A stretch of DNA of 64,000 nucleotides, from contig CAUYLG010062989.1 in assembly GCA_963573385.1 (NCBI GenBank), positions 62,001-126,000 of the forward strand, given 5' to 3'. Positions 22,901 through 33,454 of the stretch are shown here, one piece after another. The notes under the pieces were generated by a model. It had not been told where the DNA came from. It was given only the letters and a program-made list of their open reading frames with translations, and searched no databases. The stretch's first letter is position 1; every line of letters starts with the position of its first letter. The position numbers and the translations under genes were made by a program. The DNA comes from Cacajao melanocephalus (taxonomy: Eukaryota > Chordata > Mammalia > Primates > Pitheciidae).

Positions 22901-25900
22901 GTTATGACACATGGGCTGCCCTATGTCTAGCTCCTTTGCTTCTGTTCTGCATTCTGTCTCCTTTGCCTCAACAGTCTTCCCTGCTCTGATCTGCCTCATC
23001 AGTTTCTCCCTTACATCAGCCTACATGGACACCTTAAGTTGTCCATCTTATAAAATGACTCCCTTGTCCAACATTCACCCACTATTCTGGTCTACTATTG
23101 TTTTGTTTTATTTCACAGCAAATCTCAGAAGAGACTCCTACACTTGTGGTCTCCATTTTCATCCCTCTCATCTGCTTTCTTCCACTACAGTTAGGCTCTG
23201 GCACCACCACTCAACAAAAACAACCCTGGTCATAATTACCAGTTACCTCCATCCTGCCAAATCCAATAGCCAAGGTTCTCTCCTCATCTTCTTTGATATC
23301 TCATCAGCATTTGTCTCACTGGCCACTCCTGCTTAGTCTCCTCTGCTGGGTGGTCACCCTTTTCCCATATCTGAAGGTTGGAGTGTTATGAAGCTCAATT
23401 CTGGACCCTTAAATCTTCTCTGTCCCCACATAATCCTAGTTTGAAATAAGCCTGCCTTAGACTTAACCGTTTTTTCCCAGAATGCAAAATGGTTATTTTT
23501 CTTGGTTACATACTTCCCATAATATAGTGTCAAAATTGTACATCCTTTAAAGATGGTTGATTTATCATCAAGTTTTCTCAAATACATTCATTCTAAAAGT
23601 TCCAAGATACCCATAGTTTTAACTTTCTCCCTTTTGAAGGATTTTAGCAGAATTTATAATAAAGAAGGAAAGCTATATGAATTGTGTTTTGTCCTCTATT
23701 CTCAATTCTATCCAGAGTGTAAGGGTATATATTAATTGATCTCCCTTCTGTATGTGGAGACATAGCTGTATGCCACCAGGTTATTTTTTTCACTTTATTT
23801 CTCCCATTATAAAAATAATACCTAACTACTCTTTAAGAGAAGTTTAAATATATAAACAAGCAAAATGAAAACAATTACTCATAACTTTACACTAAAATTT
23901 TTAATTTTATGATTCTCAATTTGCTCATATATCAGAATAATTATTCCTCTCTCATATTGTTATATCAAAATATTAGTATAGTATCAATCATAATTAACAT
24001 CTATTAAGAGTTTACCATAAGCCATGCACTGTATTGAACACGGTAAGTATATTAACTAATTTAATTCTTAAAAAAACTCTATGAGATAGTTACTATATTC
24101 CAATTTTACAGTTAAGGAAATTGAGGCTTAGAGAGTTTAAGTAACATGTCAATGGCTGCAAGGCTCGTTAATGACTAGTAAAGTAATAAGTGTAAAAATT
24201 ATTTTACAAACTGTAAAATGTAAGTTGTAAGTTATAAATACCTTCAGCTGTCATTTGGGGATTTCTTAGTAAATGTAAGTTATGGTACACTTTCCACATC
24301 TTTCACTGTAAAATTTCAGTTGTTATATTCATGGCTTTAGTAGGTACCACAAAAGACAATTTTGTATCTCTCATCTGTTGACAGGACAATTGCTGTGGCG
24401 TAAATGGTCCATCAGACTGGCAAAAATACACATCTGCCTTCCGGACTGAGAATAACGATGCTGACTATCCCTGGCCTCGTCAATGCTGTGTTATGAACAA
24501 TCTTAAAGAACCTCTCAACCTGGAGGCTTGTAAACTAGGCGTGCCTGGTTATTATCACAATCAGGTGAGTCCTCTCTCCTCCCAAGACTTGCCAGGAGAT
24601 TCTGTTGCTCTATTTGAGGAAAATATTGGTCAACGGTAGGAAATAGTCTTTCGGTAAGGAATTCTACATTCTTTTCCCTGAACTTCATGTTAACTATTTC
24701 CTTCTCTGTTAATAAACTGCAAATGCTAAACTAGGACGGATATGGGCAAATTTACATTTTATTAAAATTAACAAAACCTGAGAATTGCAATAGCTGAGTC
24801 CAACTTTGTTTAAATAAAGACAATTTGTACAATGCATCGAATTGGTATTTCAAGGAATATTTACATTCAACAAAGTTTTGCTCTAGTTTTGCAAAATGTA
24901 AATGGGAAGGGATGATGTGCAAAAATAATGTTTTGCCAATTCCAAAGCAATGACAGTTGCCGAGGATAAAGGTAGCAATTCCACATCCACATTCCTTATT
25001 CAGTGATAAAGTAGGACAGTCTTAATAAACGTTAGGTTGGTGATTTGGACAGAAGGTGGTTTACATACAGATAGTTTTTGAAAAAGTTTCCAGACTGATG
25101 AGGATAATGTGATTACGATCATGAAAACTAACAATTTATTGCATACTTACTAAATGCCACACACTGTTTCAAGTACCACATATATACTGTCTCCTTGAAT
25201 GCGCAGTAGTAGGTGCCAGTAGGATCCCTATTTTACAGATGATGACATCAGACATAGAGATGCTAATAAATACCTTGCCAAGGTCACACAACTAGTAAGT
25301 GTCCATCTTTTCAGAAAACTCTCTGGCTTTTGAAACCCAAGTTTTCTGGCTCCAAGCACAGACTCTAAGCCAATGAAGACTTGTTAATATTCCCCAAAAG
25401 CCCTGATGAGAACTCCCATATACTTGTAGTCAGCATCTGCTGACACTGTACACTCAAACACGGTGCTCTGCTAAGGGAGTTACCTCTTTAAGGAAAGCTA
25501 GTTGTGTACCAGGTCATAAAATAATTGAGAAATGGTAGGCTCTTTTGTTTGGGAGTAGTATAAACTGCACTTTCAGATTGAAGGACATGGCACTGTTGAT
25601 CACCATATAACTGGCAGGGTGCCTGGACTAGGTCTGGATGCATTATTCCAGAAAAGGACATGGGAGTGATCAAGATTATTTTGCAGCAGTGTCCAAAGCA
25701 ACCCTCACTGAGCTTTACTACAACATTGTTTTGGCATTGTTTCAATCGGTTATATTCAGACTGTTACCAAAAATTAAATTTGCTGCTTATAATCATGGTG
25801 TGCAATATAATTATTCTCAGGATTATAAAAGGCTTTCAATATGTCAACATTGGAACTGGCTCATGCAAACCAATCGTGATTGGATTGTAATTGTGTACAA

Positions 25901-28900
25901 ACTGTATCACATCTTTGAAAGGAGTGAAAATAGGACAAATTATACAGAAGGATCCTTCTTCGAAAAAAAACAATAAAAATACGCATACAAAATGAGGCAC
26001 AGGCCTTGTAAGGGTCTTGCAAGTAAGGGGCCCTGAAGCTTAAGCTCATTTGCTTTATAGCGAAACCTCCTCTGGTAGTGGAAGATGGGGTGAGAGGCAG
26101 GGCCGTATCATACAGTGCCTTCTAAGCCATGGCAAGGACTTCAAATTTCATTTTAAGGGTGGTGGGAAGCCACTGGAGAGTTTCAAGCAGGGGTGTAAAT
26201 TGATGTATGTTTTACAAGGATGGCTCTGGAGCTAGGTGAAGACCCACAGAGTGCTAAAGTGAACTCAGGCCTCAGGGAGGCCTTGTAATCTGGGAGTGAG
26301 GCTCTGTTAGACCAAGGTGGTACCAGAAAGTAATAAGAAGTGTTTGGATTTGGTATATATTTTAAAAGTAGACCCCAAACTTTTGTATGTTGGGTAAAAG
26401 AGAAACAGTTGCGTTAAATATAATTCTTAAGATCTTTCCTTTGAGCATTGAGGTGAATGGAAGAGTCTGTAACACAAACGGAGAAGAGTAAATGGGGAAG
26501 AAATCAAAGTATAGCAAAGGCAGGGCATGTAAGTGGATTAACAAGGGACTGGGGCAGAGCCAGAAAGGACAGACGTCAAGTTCTGTAGCCATTGGGTGGA
26601 GCCTAAACCTCAAGGTCAGCCCTTCTAGGATATTTGCCTCCAGACCTCAGGGTCCATGGAACCAGCCCTGGTTATCGCATTTCCTAGGCATTCCCTTTGG
26701 TTCTCAGAGATTTGTAGAAGCTACTCAGATGGCAGCTCTAGCGTTACATGTGTATATCACTCCAGAACTATGCACAGTGACTAGAATAGAGTGTGCCATG
26801 TATAAATACTTACTGGATTGTGGCATGCATGAGTGAATGATTTGGTGAATTAAAAAAACATCATTCTTTTGCATGCACACTGTGACCCTTCAAGGTCTCA
26901 CTAGAAAGAATCCAGTAAAGATATGTTGAAATATAACATCAAATGAGAATTCAGGGAGCATAATGCAGGGCTTCCTTTAATGATTATTTAAAAATGCCAA
27001 CAGGGGACCTCTGATTTTCATGGACAGAACCATTTTCATTTAAAAACAAACACATCAAAAAGTAACTGCCTCCCAATAAATCACCAATAAAACCTTTGAG
27101 GAGGGAAAAATTCTAACTGAATTAATATTTTTGAATTTATTGTCTATATATTCAGTTTAGAAACAATGTTATGCCAAAAAAGCAGTATTTTTTAATGAGA
27201 TTAAGTGATAAAGACACAAATAAATGTGACGTAGAATCATTGTTCAACAGTATTGTTTATGTTCCCTCTACAAAGCACTGTTAGTAGCTGGCTGTCTCCA
27301 GAGATGTGGAAATAGCCCGGTTATGTGAAATCAGACTTTTGGGTAGCATTGATTCAAATAGGAACCTGCTTTCCCATCAACCTCTTCTTTGTTTTCTGAT
27401 TCTTCTCACACTAATGTGGAATTGCCCACTCCTTCAGGGCTGCTATGAACTGATCTCTGGACCAATGAACCGACATGCCTGGGGGGTTGCCTGGTTCGGA
27501 TTTGCCATTCTCTGCTGGACTGTGAGTATTTCCCAGCACATATTTTATCTCTGAGAAGATGATAGGGAGAGACCTTGAGAGTGCCACTGGTTACCTCAAC
27601 CACACTAGAAAGTCTAGAAACAAAACCTCAGGCCTGAAGGCTGGTCAGGAAACTTCTGGCATCAGAAGAAGGACAGTGGATTCCCTTGAGAGCCAAGGAG
27701 TAAACACCTCCTACTAGGGAAAGGCTGTGCCCTGCCAAGCAGCTCCTTCTTCTGGCTGACTGGTGTGCAGGTGCCTTTAGAGGGCTAAAGAGTCTCTTTC
27801 TCTTGCTAGAGTTCTTAGGGAACTGCCCCTCCAGGTCTCCAGATCTCGTTAATTGGTTACATCCACTTATCAGACTGTCACCTATCTAGATGGCCCCTGC
27901 CTGACACTAATATGCCAAGATCCTTCCAAAGAGCTGCCTCTGGCAGATTCATCCTTTCCTACTACCTACTTTATCTGATGCATATGCAGCAAGAGGTTAG
28001 AGCAGTGGTTTTCAGCCCTGGCTACACATTAAAACCCCGTGGAGAAACGTTTTTTAAAAAATTGCTTGGACCCCAACCTCTGAGACTTTGATTTAGTTGA
28101 TTTTGGGGTTGAGCCAAGGCTTTTTTATTTCCCCCCTCAGATGATCTGCTATCAGGGTTAAGAACCATCGCATTGGAGAAGCACTCTCAAACTTTTGATT
28201 TCAGAACCCCTTTACTCTAAAAAATTATGGAGGACTCCGAAAAGCTTTTCTCTATGTGGCCTATATCTATTGGCATTTACCCCATTTGAAATTAAAATAG
28301 AAAATGTTAAATATTTATTTTAAAATAAGCCCATTAAAAGTTATCACACAATATTTTTGTGGAAAAAAAATAACTATTTTATAATAGTGACTTTTTTGCA
28401 AATCTCTTCAATGACTAGCTAAATAGAAGACAGCTAGATTCTCATATTTGCACCTTCATTCAATCTGTTGTAATATGTTGCCTAGGTCGAATGATTTGGA
28501 GAAAATACATCCTTCACATAGATATGTAATTGAAAAAAATTGTGTTTTAATAATATTCACAATTATCTGAAATATAATTGTGAAGTATAATCTGAAGATA
28601 ATTGTGAATATTCTTCAATACCACACAAAATTCCACAATAGTAGTTTCATTTCATTTCTTTTCTTTTTTTGAGTCAGTCTCTTTCTATCACCCATGCTGA
28701 AGTTCAGTGGCACAATCACAGCTCACTGCGGCCTCCAATGCCCGGACTCAAGTGATCTTCTTGCCTTGGCCCCCTCAGTAGCTGGGACTACAGGTGCACA
28801 CCATTGTGCCTGGCTAATTTTTTTATTTCTTGTAGAGACAGGGTCTTGCTTTGTTGCCTAGGTTCATCTTGAACTCCTGGCCTCAAGCAATCCTCCCACC

Positions 28901-31900
28901 CTGGCTTCCCAAAGCTCTGATATTACGGCCATGAGCACTGCACCCAGCCCACAAGAAGTAGCTTCTTAAAGATCAGTTGCAATTTGGAATCTGAAATTAT
29001 GGTAATGAGCTTTTCATACTGTTACGTTAAAATACATTACATTGGTTTGTCTTGCACTTTGCATAAATCTTCCAGCCATTTATAATTCTATAACATCATA
29101 GATCGCTTATTTGGAAAAAATATTAGTTCACTGTGTTATACAGATCTTCCAAATGTTAACTGATTTATTTATGCAATTTCCAAAATATCACATGTGGCAT
29201 TGATAGTGCCACACTGGAAAATACCTTAAGCAATGGGATGCTTTCAAGTTCATGGTGACAGCTACAAGTTTTCCAACGTCCTGATTTTTGCTTGAAAGCT
29301 CAAATTTATCATTGGCAATGAATATTGTCAGTTGTTTTCCCTGAAGTGACAGACTCACTTTGTAAATTTTCAAGAAAATATCTGCCATATGTCCAAGTCT
29401 GAACAACCATAGCTTGTCTGTTAGTCGTTTTTTAAAGTAAAAATGGTGTTTCCTTTAAAAAAAAAATAGTTCAGTACACAACTCAGTCATGCAAGTGCTT
29501 TTCTTTAAGACAACCATATCACTGTGCAACAGACTGCTTTATGAATGAACATTTCCTTTTTGTCATTCAGAATACTCAAAAAGATGTGTACTCAAAGGCC
29601 AAAATTTAATAAAATCAGTAGTTCTTACTGCTTCATTGAGGACAATCTCAAGTGAAACTGGCTTTTTTAAAGTTTTTCTTTTTTTTTTACTGCAAGCATA
29701 CAGCAGTGAAGACACAATGACCACTAACACAGTTTAGTGACTCTGCCTTGAGTCTTGCTAATACTCCAGCAGTTTTACTTTCCATTGCTTTCATACCATC
29801 AGTGCAAATATGAAAACAGTGAAAAAGGCAAATAAGTTCTCATTATTATTCAGATAGTCTTATGTAATGGACTCCCGCACCGTCCCTCACGTGTTTACTA
29901 TGTGTATTAGTCCATTTTCATAGTGCCATGAAGAAATATCCAAAACTTTATAAAGAAAAAGAGAATTAATAGACTTACAGTTCCACATGGCTGGGGAGGC
30001 CTCACAATCATGGCAGAGGCAAAGAGGAGCAAAGGCATGTCTTACAAGGTGGCAGGCAACACAGCATGTGCAGGGGAACTGCCCTTTATAAAACCATTAT
30101 ATCTCGTGAGACTTATTCACTATTACAAGAACAGCACAGAAAAATCCATTCCCATGATTTATTTATCTCCCATTGGGTCCCTCCCATGACATGTGGAAAT
30201 TACGGGAGTTACAATTCAAGATGAGATCTGAGTGAGAACGTAGCCAAACCATATCACTATGCTTTAAGAAATGCTGGCTTAGGGGGTGATAAACTGAGCA
30301 AGGCAGGAAGGAGAGGGAAATCAACTCCTTCAAGGGATCCTTTTATGATCACTCAACCCAAACTGTTAGGAGCTCTCACAAAGTCCTGTGCACACCTCTA
30401 TAATGGAACTTGTCCATAATGATGTATTTGACTGGAAAAAGCTGAGGACCAGCTGTTCTTTGTACCCCCAGTGCCAAGCATTGCATGGGGTATAGGCTCA
30501 ATCATTTGTTGAATTAATGAAAGATAACAGTGAAGTTTCTATTTGTGTCATATTAGCAGGAACTGTGGGATAATGTTTAAAGGCTCTGAGTATCTTAGAA
30601 CGCCAAACCAGTTGTAACTTGATTTTCCACACATATCAAATAAACTCTGGATCTAGTTAATTCCCTCTTGAAATTCAAAAGAGTTCAGGAAAGGAATTAA
30701 ATGATTAAGTATTGAGGGCCTGTATAAACAAGGCACCATATCAAATATTTTTAATATTAAATTCCCACAACAGTAGCTAAGCAGGTAGCCAGTCTCCCAT
30801 CTTACAAGGAGCAGAGAAATTGAGTGGGGATCTCAAGAATTATGCTTAATAAGAGCTCTTAAGCATGCCCATTTCACTATTGCTTGCAAGGGGCTTTCTC
30901 TTAGCAATTAATTAGATAACTCTGAAGCTGACTGCTTGGGTTTGAATCCCAGCTCCACCACCTACTAGTTCTATGACCTTGGGTAAGTTACTTCTCTGTG
31001 CTCTTTTCTACACAGGATTTTGGCAGCATTAACTTCAGTTATACAGGTAACACTTAGAACAGTGCTCAATGAATAATAAGGTCTCCTAATAAACATTAGA
31101 CCCTGTTATTATTTCATTATCTCATTCACTGCCCTAGCTCTGGGATAGGTAGAGATGTTATATTTATTTTATAAATGTAGAAACTGAAGCTCAGGAAATT
31201 TAAGTGACTTGGCTAAAGTTACCCAGGAGTAAGTGCCAGATCTAAAACAGAGCCCAAATAAACTAAAACTAAAACTCAGCCCTTGCCTAAGTCAGATATC
31301 TTGAGTTCTGTGGCATTCTTCAGAGGCAGTCATTCCAGGTCACAAGCATTTTAGGAAAAAGAAGTTCCCTGGGAGAAGGTTAATACTAGAAGCAAGGAAT
31401 GTTTATCCCAAAATGGTACATACTAGAAACAGGAAGGCATTGGAGGATAAATGGCCTTGATGGCAAAAAGAGTTTAGCACAGATGAGAAGGCAATCTCAG
31501 AATACAAGGAGTCTATGATGAGAACTGGGATCAGAATGTGGGGAACAGAGAAGCTGCCTCTGAGTGGCAGGTAATAAGTGATGTTTTGGAGCAGTTTGGA
31601 TTGGTGTCACCTCTGACCCTGTGATGTTGCTTATGACAAGATTACTCTAAATCTGTTGTCTAACAGAGACATGGAACTAACCCAAATGCCCATCAGTGAT
31701 AGACTGAGTACATAAAATGTGGTCCATACACACTATGGAATACTATGCAGCCATAAAAAAAGGAATGAGATCATGTCCTTTGCAGGGATATCGATGAAGC
31801 TGAAGCCATCATCCTCAGCAAACTAACACAGGAACAGAAAATCAAACACCACATGTTCTCACTTATAAATAGGAGTTGAACAATGAGAACACATGGACAC

Positions 31901-32254
31901 AGGGAAGGGAACAATACATGCCAGGGCCTGTTGAGGGGTGAGGGGTAAGGGGTCAGGGGAGGGAACTTAAGAGGATAGGGTCAATAGGTGCAGCAAACCA
32001 CCATGACACACATATACCTATGTAACAAACCGCAGGTTCTGCACATGTATCTCATTTTTTTTTTAGAAGAGATAAAGAAAAACAAACAAACAAAAAATCT
32101 GTTGTCACCTAGGCCTGAATAAACCTAACATCATTTTTTTCCAAGAAAGAGGTATTTATAAAGCAATTCCTTATTAATTTGTCCTTGTTTTTTTCTATTG
32201 TAGTTTTGGGTTCTCCTGGGTACCATGTTCTACTGGAGCAGAATTGAATACTAA
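16884..32254 (+). CDS. UPK1B: Uroplakin 1B, whole spliced CDS
   Basis: Join of 16,884-16,952, 17,914-18,114, 20,375-20,449, 21,180-21,302, 24,385-24,564, 27,438-27,521 and 32,204-32,254, giving 260 residues and a TAA stop. All junctions are GT-AG and all seven coding exons are multiples of three. It is a tetraspanin: membrane spans at about 14-38, 57-81, 86-110 and 231-254. The large loop lies between spans 3 and 4, with the CCG motif at 159-161, PRQCC at 187-191 and six cysteines (159, 160, 190, 191, 205, 218). A sequon N131-N-S sits in that loop. Known biology: UPK1B pairs with uroplakin IIIa and builds the asymmetric plaques of the apical urothelial membrane. The length equals the mammalian norm. 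I see no frameshift or lost cysteine. Confidence 0.97.
17400..17560 (+). repeat. MIR SINE fossil in UPK1B intron 2
   Basis: The pieces 'gcagtcaagagctcgtggc' and 'attcctcatctataaaatgt' follow MIR order. Intron 2 (16,953-17,913) holds no other recognised element. Confidence 0.55.
17914..18114 (+). CDS. UPK1B: UPK1B coding exon 2 of 7
   Basis: Encodes residues 24-90. It covers the end of span 1, the small extracellular loop (SDQQSLYPLLEAADNDD), span 2 and the short inner loop with KSSRK. The acceptor is CCCCCAG and the donor GTAAGA. Residues Q41, A50 and I74 differ from the human H, T and V that I recall. Confidence 0.97.
18115..20374 (+). other. UPK1B: UPK1B intron 3
   Basis: A 2.3 kb intron with phase 0 ends. 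I recognise no complete transposon in it. Around 20,030-20,085 there is a purine/pyrimidine-alternating CA/TG stretch. Two open frames of about 140 codons near 18,543 and 19,343 show no protein signature and are taken as chance. Confidence 0.6.
20375..20449 (+). CDS. UPK1B: UPK1B coding exon 3 of 7
   Basis: Encodes residues 91-115 (YFILMFIVYAFEVASCITAA then TQRDF), most of membrane span 3. R113 replaces the Gln I recall from human. The acceptor is CCTTCCAG and the donor GTAAGT. A TA-rich minisatellite starts only 30 bases after the donor. Confidence 0.97.
20479..20585 (+). repeat. TA-rich minisatellite with palindrome
   Basis: Three units of about 25 bases, each beginning AACATGAATT and continuing as (TA)n, run from 20,479 to about 20,554. 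A perfect 16-base palindrome, GGTTATTATAATAACC, follows. It lies in UPK1B intron 4 just after the exon 3 donor. Confidence 0.85.
20575..20830 (-). repeat. MIR-type SINE fossil, antisense
   Basis: The pattern 'cttactacatgccaggcaa', 'tcctcataaatctatgaaa', 'cattttacaaaggaaaaata' and 'acatagctggcaactgaaag' is the usual reverse MIR layout. It fills most of the middle of intron 4 (20,450-21,179). Confidence 0.55.
21180..21302 (+). CDS. UPK1B: UPK1B coding exon 4 of 7
   Basis: Encodes residues 116-156, the first part of the large extracellular loop. It includes the glycosylation sequon N131-N-S and the segment DDQWKNKGVTKTWDRFMLQ. K144 and F153 differ from the human Asn and Leu that I recall. The acceptor is TACCGTAG and the donor GTAAGA. 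Confidence 0.97.
21640..23410 (+). mobile_element. L2 LINE ORF2 fossil (endonuclease + RT pieces)
   Basis: A 1.7 kb pyrimidine-rich block in UPK1B intron 5, in the same orientation as the gene. Broken frames still read like an L2/CR1-clade ORF2. RDFNIS (22,110-22,130 area) resembles the GDFNI motif. ITHNCATKNISLSDHHF (about 22,300-22,350) matches the endonuclease end with its SDHHF. LHPAKSNSQGSLLIFFDISS then AF (about 23,250-23,315) matches the reverse transcriptase motif A region. 'ggttggagtg' at 23,378 stands where the next RT block begins. Stops and shifts break it many times and it cannot be active. Confidence 0.7.
24000..24180 (-). repeat. MIR-type SINE fossil, antisense
   Basis: The order 'gagtttaccataagccatg', 'aactctatgagatagttac', 'aattttacagttaaggaaa' and 'ttgaggcttagagagtttaa' is typical of a reverse MIR copy. 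It is 200 bases before UPK1B coding exon 5. Confidence 0.6.
24385..24564 (+). CDS. UPK1B: UPK1B coding exon 5 of 7
   Basis: Encodes residues 157-216, the core of the large loop. DNCCG holds the tetraspanin CCG motif (159-161), PRQCC (187-191) the second cysteine pair, and C205 a further disulfide cysteine. Y212 is Phe in human as I recall. The acceptor is TGACAG and the donor GTGAGT. Confidence 0.97.
25130..25345 (-). repeat. MIR-type SINE fossil, antisense
   Basis: It carries 'gcatacttactaaatgccac', 'ccctattttacagatgatga' and 'gccaaggtcacacaactagt', the reverse MIR pattern in the right order. Confidence 0.6.
26060..26330 (-). repeat. L2 LINE fossil, antisense
   Basis: The pieces 'ccttctaagccatggcaagg', 'gtgggaagccactggagag' and 'tttcaagcaggggtgtaa' follow the reverse complement of L2 ORF2. 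It is decayed. Confidence 0.55.
27438..27521 (+). CDS. UPK1B: UPK1B coding exon 6 of 7
   Basis: Encodes residues 217-244 (GCYELISGPMNRHAWGVAWF then GFAILCWT). It carries the last loop cysteine C218 and the first half of membrane span 4. The acceptor is CCTTCAG and the donor GTGAGT. Confidence 0.97.
28003..28169 (+). mobile_element. MER5-like hAT MITE
   Basis: It starts 'cagtggttttcagccctggc' and ends 'cagggttaagaaccat', imperfect inverted termini of about 16 bases. The interior has the 'attaaaaccccgtggagaaa' and 'cccaacctctgagactttga' pieces of MER5-type nonautonomous hAT elements. Confidence 0.75.
28170..29885 (-). pseudogene. hAT-superfamily transposase fossil
   Basis: The block reads as a decayed DNA transposon with its transposase on the minus strand. 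The best open piece, 29,188-29,406, gives MFRLGHMADIFLKIYKVSLS followed by LQGKQLTIFIANDKFELSSK. This matches the LADIF-x-LxLSLQGK-x-x-xIF-x-xNDK motif known from hAT transposases and ZBED-type domesticated proteins. Upstream remnants near 29,790-29,850 fit the CTDG...M region. The other end (28,170-28,640) is terminal noncoding sequence with 'ttctcatatttgcaccttca'. Stops break the frame, and an Alu is inserted at 28,657-28,949. I cannot name the exact family. Confidence 0.7.
28657..28949 (-). mobile_element. AluJ-like element, antisense
   Basis: A poly(T)-rich start, then an antisense dimer with many substitutions and 'cactgcacccagcc' at its end. It interrupts the hAT fossil and so dates that fossil as older. 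Confidence 0.9.
29903..30256 (-). mobile_element. MaLR solo LTR (THE1/MST type)
   Basis: Read on the minus strand it runs from 'tgatatggtttggc' through 'atctcatcttgaattgtaac' and 'gtgaggcctccccagcca' to 'gaaaatggactaataca'. This is the full layout of a THE1/MST long terminal repeat of about 354 bases. No internal sequence is attached, so this is a solo LTR left by recombination. Confidence 0.85.
30930..31075 (+). repeat. MIR SINE fossil
   Basis: It has 'tgggtttgaatcccagctcc', 'cacctactagttctatgacc' and 'ttgggtaagttacttctctg' in MIR order, a well preserved core. Confidence 0.7.
31100..31260 (-). repeat. MIR-type SINE fossil, antisense
   Basis: The text 'ataaatgtagaaactgaagc', 'tcaggaaatttaagtgactt' and 'ggctaaagttacccaggagt' is the reverse MIR pattern. 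Confidence 0.55.
31661..32094 (+). mobile_element. 5′-truncated L1 (L1PA/L1PB-like) 3′ end
   Basis: It holds the last ORF2 codon region and 3′ UTR of a primate L1: 'actatggaatactatgcagc', 'aggaatgagatcatgtcctt', 'acatgttctcacttataaat' and 'tctgcacatgtat'. A 12-base target-site duplication, AAATCTGTTGTC, stands at 31,649-31,660 and 32,095-32,106. The insertion ends 98 bases before UPK1B coding exon 7. Confidence 0.92.
32204..32254 (+). CDS. UPK1B: UPK1B coding exon 7 of 7
   Basis: Encodes residues 245-260 (FWVLLGTMFYWSRIEY), the second half of membrane span 4 and the short cytosolic tail, then TAA. The acceptor is TTCTATTGTAG. Confidence 0.97.
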   Translation, partial: FWVLLGTMFYWSRIEY

Positions 32255-32895
32255 GCACAAAGTGTTGCCACCATACCTCCTTCCTCGAGTGACTCTGGAT
32301 TTGGTGCTGGAACCAGCTCTCTCCTAATAGTCCATGTTTGTGCCTCACACTAACATGTGTGTGTCTTACATTGCCAAGTCAGATGGTATGGAGTTCCTTT
32401 AGGATCTCAGGCTCCTGCAGTTCCCTTGACAACTGCTTTTCATCCTAGTCTAGGATTCTGCAACATCTATATAGACTGCTGAAAACAGAATTCAGAAAAT
32501 GCATAATAACTATTTCCATCCCTGCTTATTTTTAATTTGGGAAAATAAGTACATTCAAAGGAACCTGTGTTATCACAGTCACCCAGAGCTGTATTTGGCT
32601 AGCAGATCTGCCTGTATCTTTCACTGTTATCTAAAAGAAAACTTCCAAGGCTTCCATTGTTCTCAGTATTGTCAGGGGAAGAGAGAAGTGTGGAAAAGAT
32701 TACTGAAATATACCTTTTGCCTTTCTTTCTAGAGTAGCTCCCGTGTATGGAGATGGGTAATTCTCTTAATGCCACCTTCAGATCCTTTAATCTCCAGAAC
32801 AATTCTTGCTCTTAACAGTAGTTCAAATTCCCTTTCATACCTTGCAGAGGTGGTATGTGTCTAGTAGCCTCAATTCTTCATTAATTAAAAGTGTG

Positions 32896-33259
<364 letters not shown>

Positions 33260-33426
33260 TCAACTTGAAACACCTTTGAAACTGGAGAGAAGCAACCAGC
33301 CAACAGAATGAAGTGATTTACAGGGATTTCTGTTTACTGTCAAAATATTTCTCATCTGAACTATGTTTCCATTTGTGGTCCTGAAGGAAATTCTTATAAC
33401 TCAACATTTGTTTGTCTAGTCTTATA

Positions 33427-33432
33427 AATAAA
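33427..33432 (+). terminator. UPK1B: UPK1B poly(A) signal
   Basis: AATAAA, followed within 30 bases by a T-rich run. It is the only canonical signal between the stop codon and 33,450. Confidence 0.8.
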
Positions 33433-33454
33433 GAGAGCTTTAAAATCTGTTTAC

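Larger units (their letters stand above)
24565..27437 (+). other. UPK1B: UPK1B intron 6
   Basis: A 2.9 kb intron. A MIR-type fossil lies at 25,130-25,345 and an antisense L2 fossil at 26,060-26,330. The stretches 24,600-25,130 and 26,340-27,430 show no recognised element. Confidence 0.55.
27522..32203 (+). other. UPK1B: UPK1B intron 7
   Basis: A 4.7 kb intron made largely of transposons: a MER5-like MITE, a hAT transposase fossil split by an Alu, a MaLR LTR, two MIR copies and an L1 tail that ends 98 bases before the last exon. The pieces 27,530-28,000 and 30,260-30,930 are not recognised. Confidence 0.7.

Noticed and set aside
22911..23336. 141-codon open frame that could be taken as a gene
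   Set aside because: Its end reads as a worn L2 reverse transcriptase motif, so it is explained by the LINE fossil.
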